A DNA stretch of 5,865 nt, from contig JACQVT010000777.1 of NCBI GenBank assembly GCA_016209665.1, forward strand, positions 1 through 5,865, given 5' to 3'. This document shows positions 1 through 5,808 of the stretch, one piece after another; positions within the stretch are counted from its first letter, which is position 1; each line of letters starts with the position of its first letter. This stretch comes from Planctomycetota bacterium. GTDB taxonomy: Bacteria > Planctomycetota > Phycisphaerae > UBA1845 > PWPN01. The position numbers were made by a program, and so were the translations under genes. Below the pieces are notes generated by a model. That model had not been told where the DNA came from. It searched no databases and worked only from the letters and a program-made list of their open reading frames with translations.

Positions 1-87
1 GAGCATTACGGCGTGACCGTCAGCGTGGATGACGCCTTCCGCTACGGCGTCGCCGACGTGCCGAAGAACCTGAGCCGGCTGCTGTGA
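1..87 (+). CDS. C-terminal end of an unidentified protein (partial)
   Basis: The first 28 codons of the window read in frame 1 as an open frame ending in TGA at 85-87; the peptide begins EHYGVTVSVDDAFRYG and ends NLSRLL. Codon use supports real coding: 26 of 28 sense codons end in G or C, as in the clear genes here. The start lies outside the window. I do not recognise the family from this tail and assign no function. It is the only + strand gene supported and is convergent with the secreted-protein gene ending at 235, with a spacer of about 150 nt between the two stops. Confidence 0.62.
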   Translation, partial: EHYGVTVSVDDAFRYGVADVPKNLSRLL

Positions 88-137
88 CCGTGCTCCCCCC
101 GCGGCCGCGTGCATCCGGCGGATTGCGGCACCGTCCC

Positions 138-236
138 AGCCGTCGGGAGTGGGAAAGTGGCAAAGTGAGAAAGTGAGAAGGACCAAACGCGACCTTCTCG
201 ATCTTTCTCGCCTTCGCACTCTGAGCCCTGTCGGCT
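138..236. terminator. Large imperfect fold-back between convergent genes, possible bidirectional terminator
   Basis: The convergent spacer can fold on itself. The core pairs GAGAAAG (167-173) and GAGAAGG (175-181) with CCTTCTC (193-199) and CTTTCTC (203-209), giving 14 base pairs around an 11-nt loop with a 1x3 internal loop. Outer pairings are GGC 159-161 with GCC 210-212, GAGTG 147-151 with CACTC 217-221, and AGCCG 138-142 with CGGCT 232-236; the last reaches the stop codon of the minus-strand gene. Position between two stop codons suits a terminator, but there is no T-run, so canonical intrinsic termination is not shown. It could instead be an RNA-stabilising or mobile palindromic element. 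Confidence 0.4.
150..181. repeat. Four tandem 8-bp units (TGRGAAAG-like)
   Basis: Four consecutive octamers are visible: TGGGAAAG (150-157), TGGCAAAG (158-165), TGAGAAAG (166-173) and TGAGAAGG (174-181). The first three share TGxxAAAG; the fourth has one change in that core. The purine-rich strand is the + strand, and the array supplies the 5' arm of the fold-back in this spacer. It is a short tandem repeat, not a CRISPR array. Confidence 0.7.
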
Positions 237-1305
237 ACTCGGCGGACGTGGGTTTCTCGTCGAGCAGGTCGATCTCGACCGACGTGTTGAGGATCTGGGA
301 AACCTTGGCCAATCCTTCGCGGCCCTCATCCTCCGAGGCCTGCGGGTCGGGGGCGATGCTCATCTCCATGGTGATACGCTGGACTTCGCGGTACTGCACG
401 AGGTCGCCGGTGGTGTAATCGATGTAAGCGGTACCGTTGCCCCCGCTGGCGTTCATGCTGAACTGCATCCGGTCGAAGATGGTCGGCTCGGCATCGCCGG
501 CCTTGGCGGGACCGGGCGCCGCCTTGGGCAGGGTCGACATCGACGACTTGACGCGGATTTTGGCGCAGGGCCGCCCGCGGAATTCCTCCACGCCGAGCAG
601 CTCGTACTCTCCCCTACCCTGGCTGGCGATGTTCAGCATCGGCAGGGTCATCTGCCACTCCCGCGTCCAGGTGTCGCCGACGCGAGCCTTGCCGTCGTCG
701 GGGAACATGCGGAACGTCGAGCGCAGGTGGTCCTCGATGATGTTGTCGCCGAGGAACTCGCGCATCTGCTTGATCAGGTGCTTCATGCCCGGCCGATGGG
801 CCAGCTCACCCAGCTCCTCCAGGACCGCCTCCATGCCCTTGCTGAGCCCCTCGACCTTGAGCGGTTCACCCTCGGGCGAGAACGTCAGCGTGCACTCAAG
901 CTTGGTCATCGACGAGAAGAGCCGGTTGACAATGTCAAACTCGGGCCGGGTGGCGGGCGACGGCCTGCGGGTGTCGACCTCCATCTTGATGCCGGCGAGG
1001 TTCATCTGCATCGCGATGGCCGGCATGGTCATGGCGAAGACCGACGTCTTGTCCGGGTTGACCCGCAGGCACTTCATCACCACTTCCTGCTCGAACCGCT
1101 GGGAGAACTTCTGCGGGGGCAGGCTGCCGAACAGCCGCATGGATCCGAACGTCGTGGTGGCGACGCGCGAGCGCTGCACCTGCCCGGGTGTGGGGGCGAA
1201 GCAAAACTCGACGGTGTCGGCGGGCCGCGAGGTCGCGGCGTCGTCGGCCGCCCACGCGGGCACCGCCGCCAGCCAACTCATCAGTGCGATTCGCAAGATG
1301 TTCAT
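235..1305 (-). CDS. Secreted DUF6263-like protein of unknown function
   Basis: A 356-residue exported protein. Residues 1-19 form a short signal peptide (MNILRIALMSWLAAVPAWA) with an AxA-type cleavage site before ADDA. A TSRPAD linker follows. The mature part is predicted mostly beta-rich, with a Lys/Glu-rich helical stretch around 155-190, a VGDTW motif at 209-213 and a C-terminal segment with GTAYIDYTTGDLVQYREVQ at 291-309. This layout (beta-rich N half, VGDxW, then a late G-x-x-x-D-x-x-x-G strand with a methionine-rich strand after it) resembles planctomycete DUF6263 proteins, whose role is unknown; the assignment is by eye. There is no lipobox Cys and no enzymatic motif. The ATG start is well supported by AAGGAG (1312-1317) 6 nt upstream. 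It is the last gene of the sigma-factor operon, 24 nt after the TPR gene, and ends in TAG. Confidence 0.85.
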   Translation of the reverse strand: MNILRIALMSWLAAVPAWAADDAATSRPADTVEFCFAPTPGQVQRSRVATTTFGSMRLFGSLPPQKFSQRFEQEVVMKCLRVNPDKTSVFAMTMPAIAMQMNLAGIKMEVDTRRPSPATRPEFDIVNRLFSSMTKLECTLTFSPEGEPLKVEGLSKGMEAVLEELGELAHRPGMKHLIKQMREFLGDNIIEDHLRSTFRMFPDDGKARVGDTWTREWQMTLPMLNIASQGRGEYELLGVEEFRGRPCAKIRVKSSMSTLPKAAPGPAKAGDAEPTIFDRMQFSMNASGGNGTAYIDYTTGDLVQYREVQRITMEMSIAPDPQASEDEGREGLAKVSQILNTSVEIDLLDEKPTSAE

Positions 1306-1329
1306 GATCAGCTCCTTGGGAGTGTGGTC

Positions 1330-2316
1330 TCACCGTTTCAGTGGCTCGGCACCGCCCGTCTGCGCCGCTTCCAGCAGGATGGCGCTGATCCGTTCCTGGT
1401 GGCGCCGGATCAGCAGCGTCTGCGTCGGGCTCAGTTGGACCGGGCTGCCGTTCATCGTGGCCTTGATGGTCTTGTCACCGGTCCAGGTCACCTCCAGGCG
1501 GACGCGCTGCTGGTCCTTGCCCGGGGCCGTCCACGCCGCCTGATATCCCTCGACGCTCGCGTCCGTCTGCTCGTCCTTGCAGCGGGCCAGGTCGCCCATC
1601 GTCTTGATCGCGCCCCACGCCTGTTCCATGCGGTCGATGAGCGAGGACACATCCTCCTGAATCTCGGCGAGCATGTCCGCTTGGCGGTGGGCGGCGCGCC
1701 GGGCGGGGTGCAGGAGGTCCCGGTCGGTGTCGGCGGCGGTGCGAAACGCGGTCACGGCCTCTCGGAGCAGGGCCGCCGCACGCTTTTCGAGGGCCCGACC
1801 AAGCTGGAGCTGAACCGTGAACACATCCTCGGTCGCCGTGGCCGCCTCCGTCCGTAGTTCGTTCAGCAGGCTGTCATCGGGTTCGCCCGCCAGCGCCATC
1901 TCGCGCAGCCGTTGCCGGACGTCGGCGCCCAGACTCGGGTAGGCCCGGGCGATCACTTCGTACTGGGCCCGGGCCTCGTCTACTCGCCCGAGGGCGTGCA
2001 GGCAGTCGGCCAGCCCCATGATCGCGTAGCCGTCCTCATCGAGGTCCGCATAGTCGCGGGCCAGCTCCTCGAACACCGGCAGAGCCTCGGCCGCCTTGCG
2101 TTCGTTGAACAGTTCCGTCGCCTGGGTGGATTTCTCGACGAACGCCATCATGCGGGTGGTGGCGTCGGGCCCGCCGGCGTTGCCGCCGGGTTCATCCGCC
2201 AGCACGGGAGACATCCAGGCCGCCGCCAGCACCGCGACGGCGAGTCGGCCGGCGGCGGTTGCCCGGTGCGGCCCTCGATCGGCAATGTTGACAGGCTGAT
2301 ACTGCGCGTCTCGCAT
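1330..2316 (-). CDS. Secreted tetratricopeptide-repeat (TPR) protein
   Basis: A 328-residue protein. The N-terminal region is a 23-residue charged segment, then a hydrophobic core (about 24-37, LAVAVLAAAWMSPV) and a likely cleavage after VLA at 40, before DEPGG. Two TPR-like helical hairpins follow at about 65-90 (ATELFNERKAAEALPVFEEL) and 97-127 (GLADCLHALGRVDEARAQYE). Residues 150-245 are helical and Ala/Arg/Glu-rich, probably coiled. Residues 270-295 look like a small beta hairpin (RLEVTWTGDKTIKATMNG), and the end is helical. TPR folds bind proteins, so a periplasmic scaffold is plausible; no catalytic motif is seen. The n-region is long for a signal peptide, but no other in-frame start precedes the hydrophobic core, and GGGAG (2325-2329) sits 8 nt upstream of this ATG. 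It starts 3 nt after the anti-sigma stop codon, so translational coupling is likely. Confidence 0.85.
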   Translation of the reverse strand: MRDAQYQPVNIADRGPHRATAAGRLAVAVLAAAWMSPVLADEPGGNAGGPDATTRMMAFVEKSTQATELFNERKAAEALPVFEELARDYADLDEDGYAIMGLADCLHALGRVDEARAQYEVIARAYPSLGADVRQRLREMALAGEPDDSLLNELRTEAATATEDVFTVQLQLGRALEKRAAALLREAVTAFRTAADTDRDLLHPARRAAHRQADMLAEIQEDVSSLIDRMEQAWGAIKTMGDLARCKDEQTDASVEGYQAAWTAPGKDQQRVRLEVTWTGDKTIKATMNGSPVQLSPTQTLLIRRHQERISAILLEAAQTGGAEPLKR

Positions 2317-2319
2317 GGC

Positions 2320-2976
2320 TCATGCTCCCAGGTATCGAGGAATCAGAGGCAGCAGTCTCATGTCCGGCTCGGGCGTCGTGGCCGCAGGTTGCGTCGAAGT
2401 CGGTCGTTGGTAGATGCGGATCGGCGGCTCGTCGGCTTCCGCGGGTACGGCCATCAGCTCCGGTACGATGCCCTCGACAAGCACGATGGCCGGGCTGACC
2501 GGTCCCGGCATCGCCGCCAAGCGCGCCCAACTGCTCATCAACCACGGGCTGATCATGACGGTGACGGACTGGTCGCTCGGCCCCACCCCCGGTTTCGGTT
2601 GGATCGTCGGATGGCTCGTGGTCCACCATCCCGAGATCATCCAGCCGGCCAGGAAGAACGCCACCGACGCCGCGATCGCCCCCGCGTATCTCCATCGCCC
2701 GAGCCGCGCGGCCCATCGCATTGTGCGGACGCTCGCGGCCGGCGGCGACGCTGCAGGATCCAACAACCGCCGATCCAGCGAGGCCACGATCCGGTCCCGC
2801 AGTCCCGCCGGCACGTCGATCGGCCGCAGATCGGTCAGCAGCGCGAGCAGGCCGCCCCATTCACGGCCGCAGGCGTCGCACGCCTGAAGGTGGGCCTGAA
2901 TCTGCCGACTCCGCTCGGCGTCCAACCGCCGATCGAGGCAGGCGTCCATCAGTTTGTTTACATCGCGACACTCCAT
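2320..2976 (-). CDS. Membrane-spanning zinc-finger anti-sigma factor
   Basis: A 218-residue protein. The N-terminus carries the anti-sigma zinc-finger (zf-HC2/ZAS) signature: Cys3, then His29-x3-Cys33-x2-Cys36 (HLQACDAC). In this family the domain sits in the cytoplasm and sequesters its cognate ECF sigma factor. One transmembrane segment is visible at about 97-118 (YAGAIAASVAFFLAGWMISGWW), preceded by Arg-rich sequence, as expected for an N-in orientation. The outer domain of about 100 residues is Pro/Ser/Thr-rich with an STQPAATTPEP linker and a hydrophobic middle (143-178); I recognise no fold in it. The ATG lies inside the sigma gene, with GGAG (2985-2988) 8 nt upstream. The sigma/anti-sigma pairing is inferred from adjacency and overlap. 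Release of the sigma could occur by proteolysis or a signal to the outer domain; the sequence does not decide. Confidence 0.9.
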   Translation of the reverse strand: MECRDVNKLMDACLDRRLDAERSRQIQAHLQACDACGREWGGLLALLTDLRPIDVPAGLRDRIVASLDRRLLDPAASPPAASVRTMRWAARLGRWRYAGAIAASVAFFLAGWMISGWWTTSHPTIQPKPGVGPSDQSVTVMISPWLMSSWARLAAMPGPVSPAIVLVEGIVPELMAVPAEADEPPIRIYQRPTSTQPAATTPEPDMRLLPLIPRYLGA

Positions 2977-3560
2977 ACGCCGTTCTCCGATGTCTGTCGG
3001 CCGGTCATCAACTCACGAAGCTTCTTGCGCCCGCGGTACAGATACGTGCGGACCGTGTTCACGGGCACCTGAAGCACCTCGGCGATCTCGGTGTAGGGCA
3101 TCTCGTGAAAGTGGAACAGCACGATCGCCGCCCGATGCATCTCGTCGATCTGGTCCAGCCAGTAGGCCCACTCCCGGGGGCTGGGCACCGCGTCGGGCTC
3201 GACCTCGCCGGCGGCCGGTTCTGCCTCGGCCAGCTTGAGCTGCAGCCGGCGTTCCCGCCCGCGCGACCGGATGCGATTGATGGCCAGGTTGCTGGCGATC
3301 TTCAGCAGCCAGTTGCGGAACGACCAGTTGCGGTCGAACAGGTCCAGCCGCTCGAAGGCCCGCAGAAACGCATCCTGGCTGACGTCCTCGGCATCCGACG
3401 CATGACCCAGGATCCGCAGGGCCACCGCGTACACCGACTTGAGGTGGCGATCCACCAGCGTGCCGTAGGCCCGCCGGTCGCCCCGGCCGACGGCCTCGAC
3501 GAGTTCCAGGTCCGTCGGACCCGTCCCAGCGTCGCCGGGGATGTGTTGTGCCTCCCTCAC
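2958..3560 (-). CDS. RNA polymerase sigma factor, ECF (extracytoplasmic function) family
   Basis: A 200-residue sigma-70 family protein with only regions 2 and 4. Region 2 covers about 32-103, with the diagnostic DAEDVSQDAFLRAFERL at 56-72 and FRNWLLKIASNLAINRIRSR at 81-100 (-10 recognition and core binding). An acidic linker (111-125) follows. Region 4 covers about 134-185, with the helix-turn-helix YTEIAEVLQVPVNTVRTYLYRGRKKL at 156-181 that would read the -35 element. It directs core RNA polymerase to a regulon not visible here; autoregulation of its own operon is common in the family but unproven. The start is GTG at 3558-3560: an in-frame TAA lies 27 nt upstream, the first in-frame Met is residue 141 (too late), and AGGTGAGG stands 8 nt upstream. 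Its 3' end overlaps the anti-sigma gene by 19 bp. Confidence 0.95.
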   Translation of the reverse strand: MREAQHIPGDAGTGPTDLELVEAVGRGDRRAYGTLVDRHLKSVYAVALRILGHASDAEDVSQDAFLRAFERLDLFDRNWSFRNWLLKIASNLAINRIRSRGRERRLQLKLAEAEPAAGEVEPDAVPSPREWAYWLDQIDEMHRAAIVLFHFHEMPYTEIAEVLQVPVNTVRTYLYRGRKKLRELMTGRQTSENGVWSVAM

Positions 3561-3568
3561 AAGCCGTG

Positions 3569-3576
3569 CCTCACCT
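3569..3576 (-). promoter_or_regulatory. Ribosome binding site fixing the GTG start of the sigma gene
   Basis: On the minus strand AGGTGAGG lies 8 nt before the GTG at 3558-3560. AGGTGA matches the 3' half of the consensus AGGAGGTGA complementary to 16S rRNA. Together with the upstream in-frame TAA it makes this GTG the best start. Confidence 0.6.
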
Positions 3577-3633
3577 GGTGACCGCCATTACTACACCCGC
3601 CCGGTTCCGTGAGTTTCAGACGTACACACACCA

Positions 3634-3705
3634 ACGAGCCGCGGGGTCTATCCCGGAACGAGCCGCAGGGTTCATGCAGGACGAGCCGCGGGGTTCATCC
3701 CCGCG
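3634..3705. repeat. Three direct repeats (REP-like or operator-like) upstream of the sigma operon
   Basis: Three copies of ACGAGCCGCRGGGTTCAT lie at 3634-3650 (ending GGGGTCTA, diverged), 3658-3675 (one A for G) and 3681-3698. Their starts are 24 and 23 bp apart, close to two helical turns. The third copy continues into a perfect hairpin, CGCGGGG-TTCAT-CCCCGCG (3687-3705). The first can form a weaker 5-bp stem (CGGGG 3642-3646 with TCCCG 3651-3655); the second barely folds. They fill the spacer between the GTPase stop (3736) and the sigma start (3560). They may be decayed units of a dispersed palindromic repeat, or a repeated regulatory site; the sequence does not decide. Confidence 0.75.
3687..3705 (-). 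terminator. GC-rich perfect hairpin 30 nt after the GTPase stop codon
   Basis: Seven consecutive G/C pairs (CGCGGGG at 3687-3693, CCCCGCG at 3699-3705) close a 5-nt loop. Read on the minus strand it follows the GTPase TAG (3736-3738) by 30 nt and precedes the sigma operon. No T-run follows, so it may protect the 3' end of the mRNA or attenuate read-through rather than act as a standard intrinsic terminator. It is part of the third direct repeat. Confidence 0.35.
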
Positions 3706-3735
3706 CATCTCGCCGCCCCCAACGGGGTCCCATCG

Positions 3736-5808
3736 CTATGCGCCGATCCCGTTCAGCCGCTGGGCCGCCTCGGCCAATTGCCCGCCCGCCACTTCCAGCG
3801 GCCGCAGCGCCGGCCCCATAACCTCCGCCAGCAGCAGGGTGTCGATCTCCTGGGCCAGCAGGTCGATCTCCTGCTGGCGATCGCCGACGATGGCGGGCCG
3901 TCGGCGCCGCAGCGTCGGCGATGAGTCGGGGCTACCCGTCGCTGGCGCTCCGGGCTCCGTCGGTCGGCTCGCGGCGGCCAGGGACCGCCCGGCTTGCACG
4001 TCCCGCACGCATCGGCTGTAGATCGCCGCCAGGGCCGCCACGTCGATCAACGCCACCACCGCCAGCCCGTGCAGCAGTTGCACCGCGCCCAGGGCCACCA
4101 CCACGCGGTACAAGCCGTGCAGCCAGTCCGTCAGACTCATCCCCGCCGAGACCATCTGCAGCAGCCCCTCGGCGACCGGCTGCACGAACGGGAACCACAC
4201 CACCGCACCAACGATGAGCAGTCGCCCGATCGCGCTGGCTCGGTATCCCCGCGACAGCCGGTCCACCAGTTCTTCGTCGCCGCGGAGCGGCAGCTCCGCC
4301 AGTTCCGCCTCGATCTGGGCCGCCACGTCGGCCGGCTCGGGTAATTCGTCGCCGAGCCGCAGTTGCCGGATCGCCGGTCCGTGCTCCGCTTGTAGCCGAT
4401 CGACGACCGACGCCACCCGGTCGGTCAGGCCGCGGGCACGGATGCGGAACAACTCGCTGCCCGTCGGGACGTGCCGATCACCTTCGCGGGCGGCACTGCC
4501 CGCCATCGCCCGGCCCAGCCGGCGGATCGCCCATCGGCTCAGCCAGTACACCACGCGGAGCACCGGCCAGCGGCCCGCCCGCGCATCCATCACCTCGTCG
4601 GCCAGATCGACGTCCGTCCGCCGCGACCGCAGCAGCCGCACCGCGAGGGTCCGGCAGAACTCCGGCCCGAACGCCGCGTTCAGCAGCGTCTGGCGATACT
4701 CGGCGCCCAGCACCCGGCTCACCTCCTCGACCCAGTGGTCCAGCTCGAAGTGCGCTTGGATCCTCGCGGCGTTCTGCCGCACCTGGGCCCGCAGGTTGTC
4801 CTCCTTGATCCGGGCCGCCTGCTCCGCGTCCACCGGCGCCAGCACGATCTCGCGCAGCCGGTCCAGATCGCGCGTGAACCGCTCGCCGATCGCCGTCACC
4901 ACGTCGCGGTCCGGTGCGTACCGCCGCCACTGCGGATCGTCCCAGATCGCCGCCACCCGCTCGACCAGCACGCCGGCCCGCGGATACTTCGCCGCCAGGA
5001 GGAACAGCCGGTCCTCCCGCACCTCGTAGCCCGCCTGTTGCAGCACGTCGCACGCCCAGCTTCCCTGCTCGCGGGCGAAACACTCCGCCTGATGCTTCAC
5101 TTCGATGGGCGAGCGACCCGGCGTCGACCAGCCCTCCTCGTCCGCCAGCAGCTCGTCCGCCTTGTTCAGGACGAAATAGACGTTGGCCGTCGCCTGGACC
5201 ACGTCGTGGGCGAACGCCACCCACGCCCGGTCGGCGATCTTGCGCGGCGTCACCACCCACACCACGCGGTCGAGGTACGGCGACACGCCTCGGGCGATGA
5301 CTTCGTGCTGCCGGAAATCGCTGTCGAAATCGGGGAGGTCCACCAGGGCCACGTTGCGGATCGCATCCGCCTCGTGCGGGAAGAACTGCAAGTCCACCGT
5401 CGGCGTCAATCGGGCGATCTCCGCCAGCCGCGACCGCGCGGTTGCGATCATGTCGCGATGCACGTAGACCAGCGGCCGGCTCGTGCCGGCGCCGACTTCC
5501 TCGCGGTCGATCGAGATTTCCCGCCCGGCCAGGGCGTTGATCAGCGTCGACTTACCCACGTCCTTGCCGCCCAGCAGGCCGCACACCACCAACGGGTCGC
5601 GGCACGCGCTGTCGGCCCCCGTGACCAGCGGCGCCGGCGGGCGATCGAGCAGCCGGGCCAGCTCCGCGTTGATGCGGGCCAGCTCCGCCGACGCCGCGTC
5701 CGTGTGGGACCGGCTTCCAGCCGGTCGGACTTCGGGAGGGTGGCCCGCGTCTTCAGACGCCGGGGAGCCGAAGGGGGTTTGGGTGCCGCCGCCGCGAGGA
5801 CGAATCAT
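3736..5808 (-). CDS. Membrane-anchored dynamin-like / Era-like GTPase
   Basis: A large GTPase of 690 residues from the ATG at 5806-5808, or 702 from a GTG at 5842-5844; the frame stays open to the window edge, so a start further upstream is possible. I prefer the ATG because GGGGG sits 5 nt upstream. Positions below use the 702-residue numbering. G1/P-loop is GGKDVGKS at 92-99; a switch-I Thr lies at 121; G3 is DLPD at 169-172, with Asp replacing the usual Gly; G4 is NKAD at 227-230; a G5-like AAK is at 284-286. A long helical region follows (about 315-530). Two hydrophobic stretches at about 540-565 and 580-609 should form membrane segments. The last 90 residues are cytoplasmic, with a short coiled coil (EIDLLAQEIDTLL, 659-671). 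GTPase, helical stalk and membrane anchor suggest a dynamin-like membrane protein, but no specific family is recognised. Residues 24-46 are encoded by a palindromic element. Confidence 0.88.
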   Translation of the reverse strand: MIRPRGGGTQTPFGSPASEDAGHPPEVRPAGSRSHTDAASAELARINAELARLLDRPPAPLVTGADSACRDPLVVCGLLGGKDVGKSTLINALAGREISIDREEVGAGTSRPLVYVHRDMIATARSRLAEIARLTPTVDLQFFPHEADAIRNVALVDLPDFDSDFRQHEVIARGVSPYLDRVVWVVTPRKIADRAWVAFAHDVVQATANVYFVLNKADELLADEEGWSTPGRSPIEVKHQAECFAREQGSWACDVLQQAGYEVREDRLFLLAAKYPRAGVLVERVAAIWDDPQWRRYAPDRDVVTAIGERFTRDLDRLREIVLAPVDAEQAARIKEDNLRAQVRQNAARIQAHFELDHWVEEVSRVLGAEYRQTLLNAAFGPEFCRTLAVRLLRSRRTDVDLADEVMDARAGRWPVLRVVYWLSRWAIRRLGRAMAGSAAREGDRHVPTGSELFRIRARGLTDRVASVVDRLQAEHGPAIRQLRLGDELPEPADVAAQIEAELAELPLRGDEELVDRLSRGYRASAIGRLLIVGAVVWFPFVQPVAEGLLQMVSAGMSLTDWLHGLYRVVVALGAVQLLHGLAVVALIDVAALAAIYSRCVRDVQAGRSLAAASRPTEPGAPATGSPDSSPTLRRRRPAIVGDRQQEIDLLAQEIDTLLLAEVMGPALRPLEVAGGQLAEAAQRLNGIGA
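5708..5773. repeat. REP-like double-hairpin palindromic element inside the GTPase gene
   Basis: Two adjacent inverted repeats. The first, GACCGGCTTCCAGCCGGTC (5708-5726), is a perfect 8-bp stem with a 3-nt loop. The second has a core GCGTCTTCAGACGC (5747-5760), extended by CCC 5744-5746 against GGG 5762-5764 with one bulged C, and enclosed by CTTCGG (5730-5735) pairing with CCGAAG (5768-5773). Paired hairpins of this kind are typical of REP/BIME dispersed elements, usually intergenic. Here the element lies in frame at residues 24-46 of the GTPase (702-residue numbering), encoding a Pro/Gly/Ser-rich stretch unlike the rest of the protein. Confidence 0.7.

Noticed and set aside
727..1857. Long + strand open frame (376 codons) opposite the TPR and secreted-protein genes
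   Set aside because: It spans two well-supported minus-strand genes and their gap, is full of Arg/Gly/His runs with no domain, and is the expected antisense shadow in GC-rich DNA.
1912..3072. Long + strand open frame (386 codons) opposite the sigma, anti-sigma and TPR genes
   Set aside because: It crosses three real minus-strand genes, is extremely Arg-rich and has no recognisable motif; it is an antisense artefact.
3580..3608. ECF-type promoter candidate on the minus strand (GGAACC at 3603-3608 with a GGTCA-like -10 about 17 nt on)
   Set aside because: The implied transcript would begin at or after the AGGTGAGG ribosome binding site, leaving it out of the mRNA; the -10 match is weak.
3634..3705. 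CRISPR array
   Set aside because: Only three diverged repeats separated by 5-7 bp, with no spacer-length unique sequence and no cas genes nearby.
3717..3727. CCCC-AAC-GGGG mini-hairpin just after the GTPase stop codon
   Set aside because: A 4-bp stem with a 3-nt loop is common by chance at this GC content and has no T-run.
4478..5260. Minus-strand open frame overlapping the GTPase in another frame
   Set aside because: Gly/Arg/Ala-rich low-complexity translation within a gene whose own frame has clear G1, G3 and G4 motifs.
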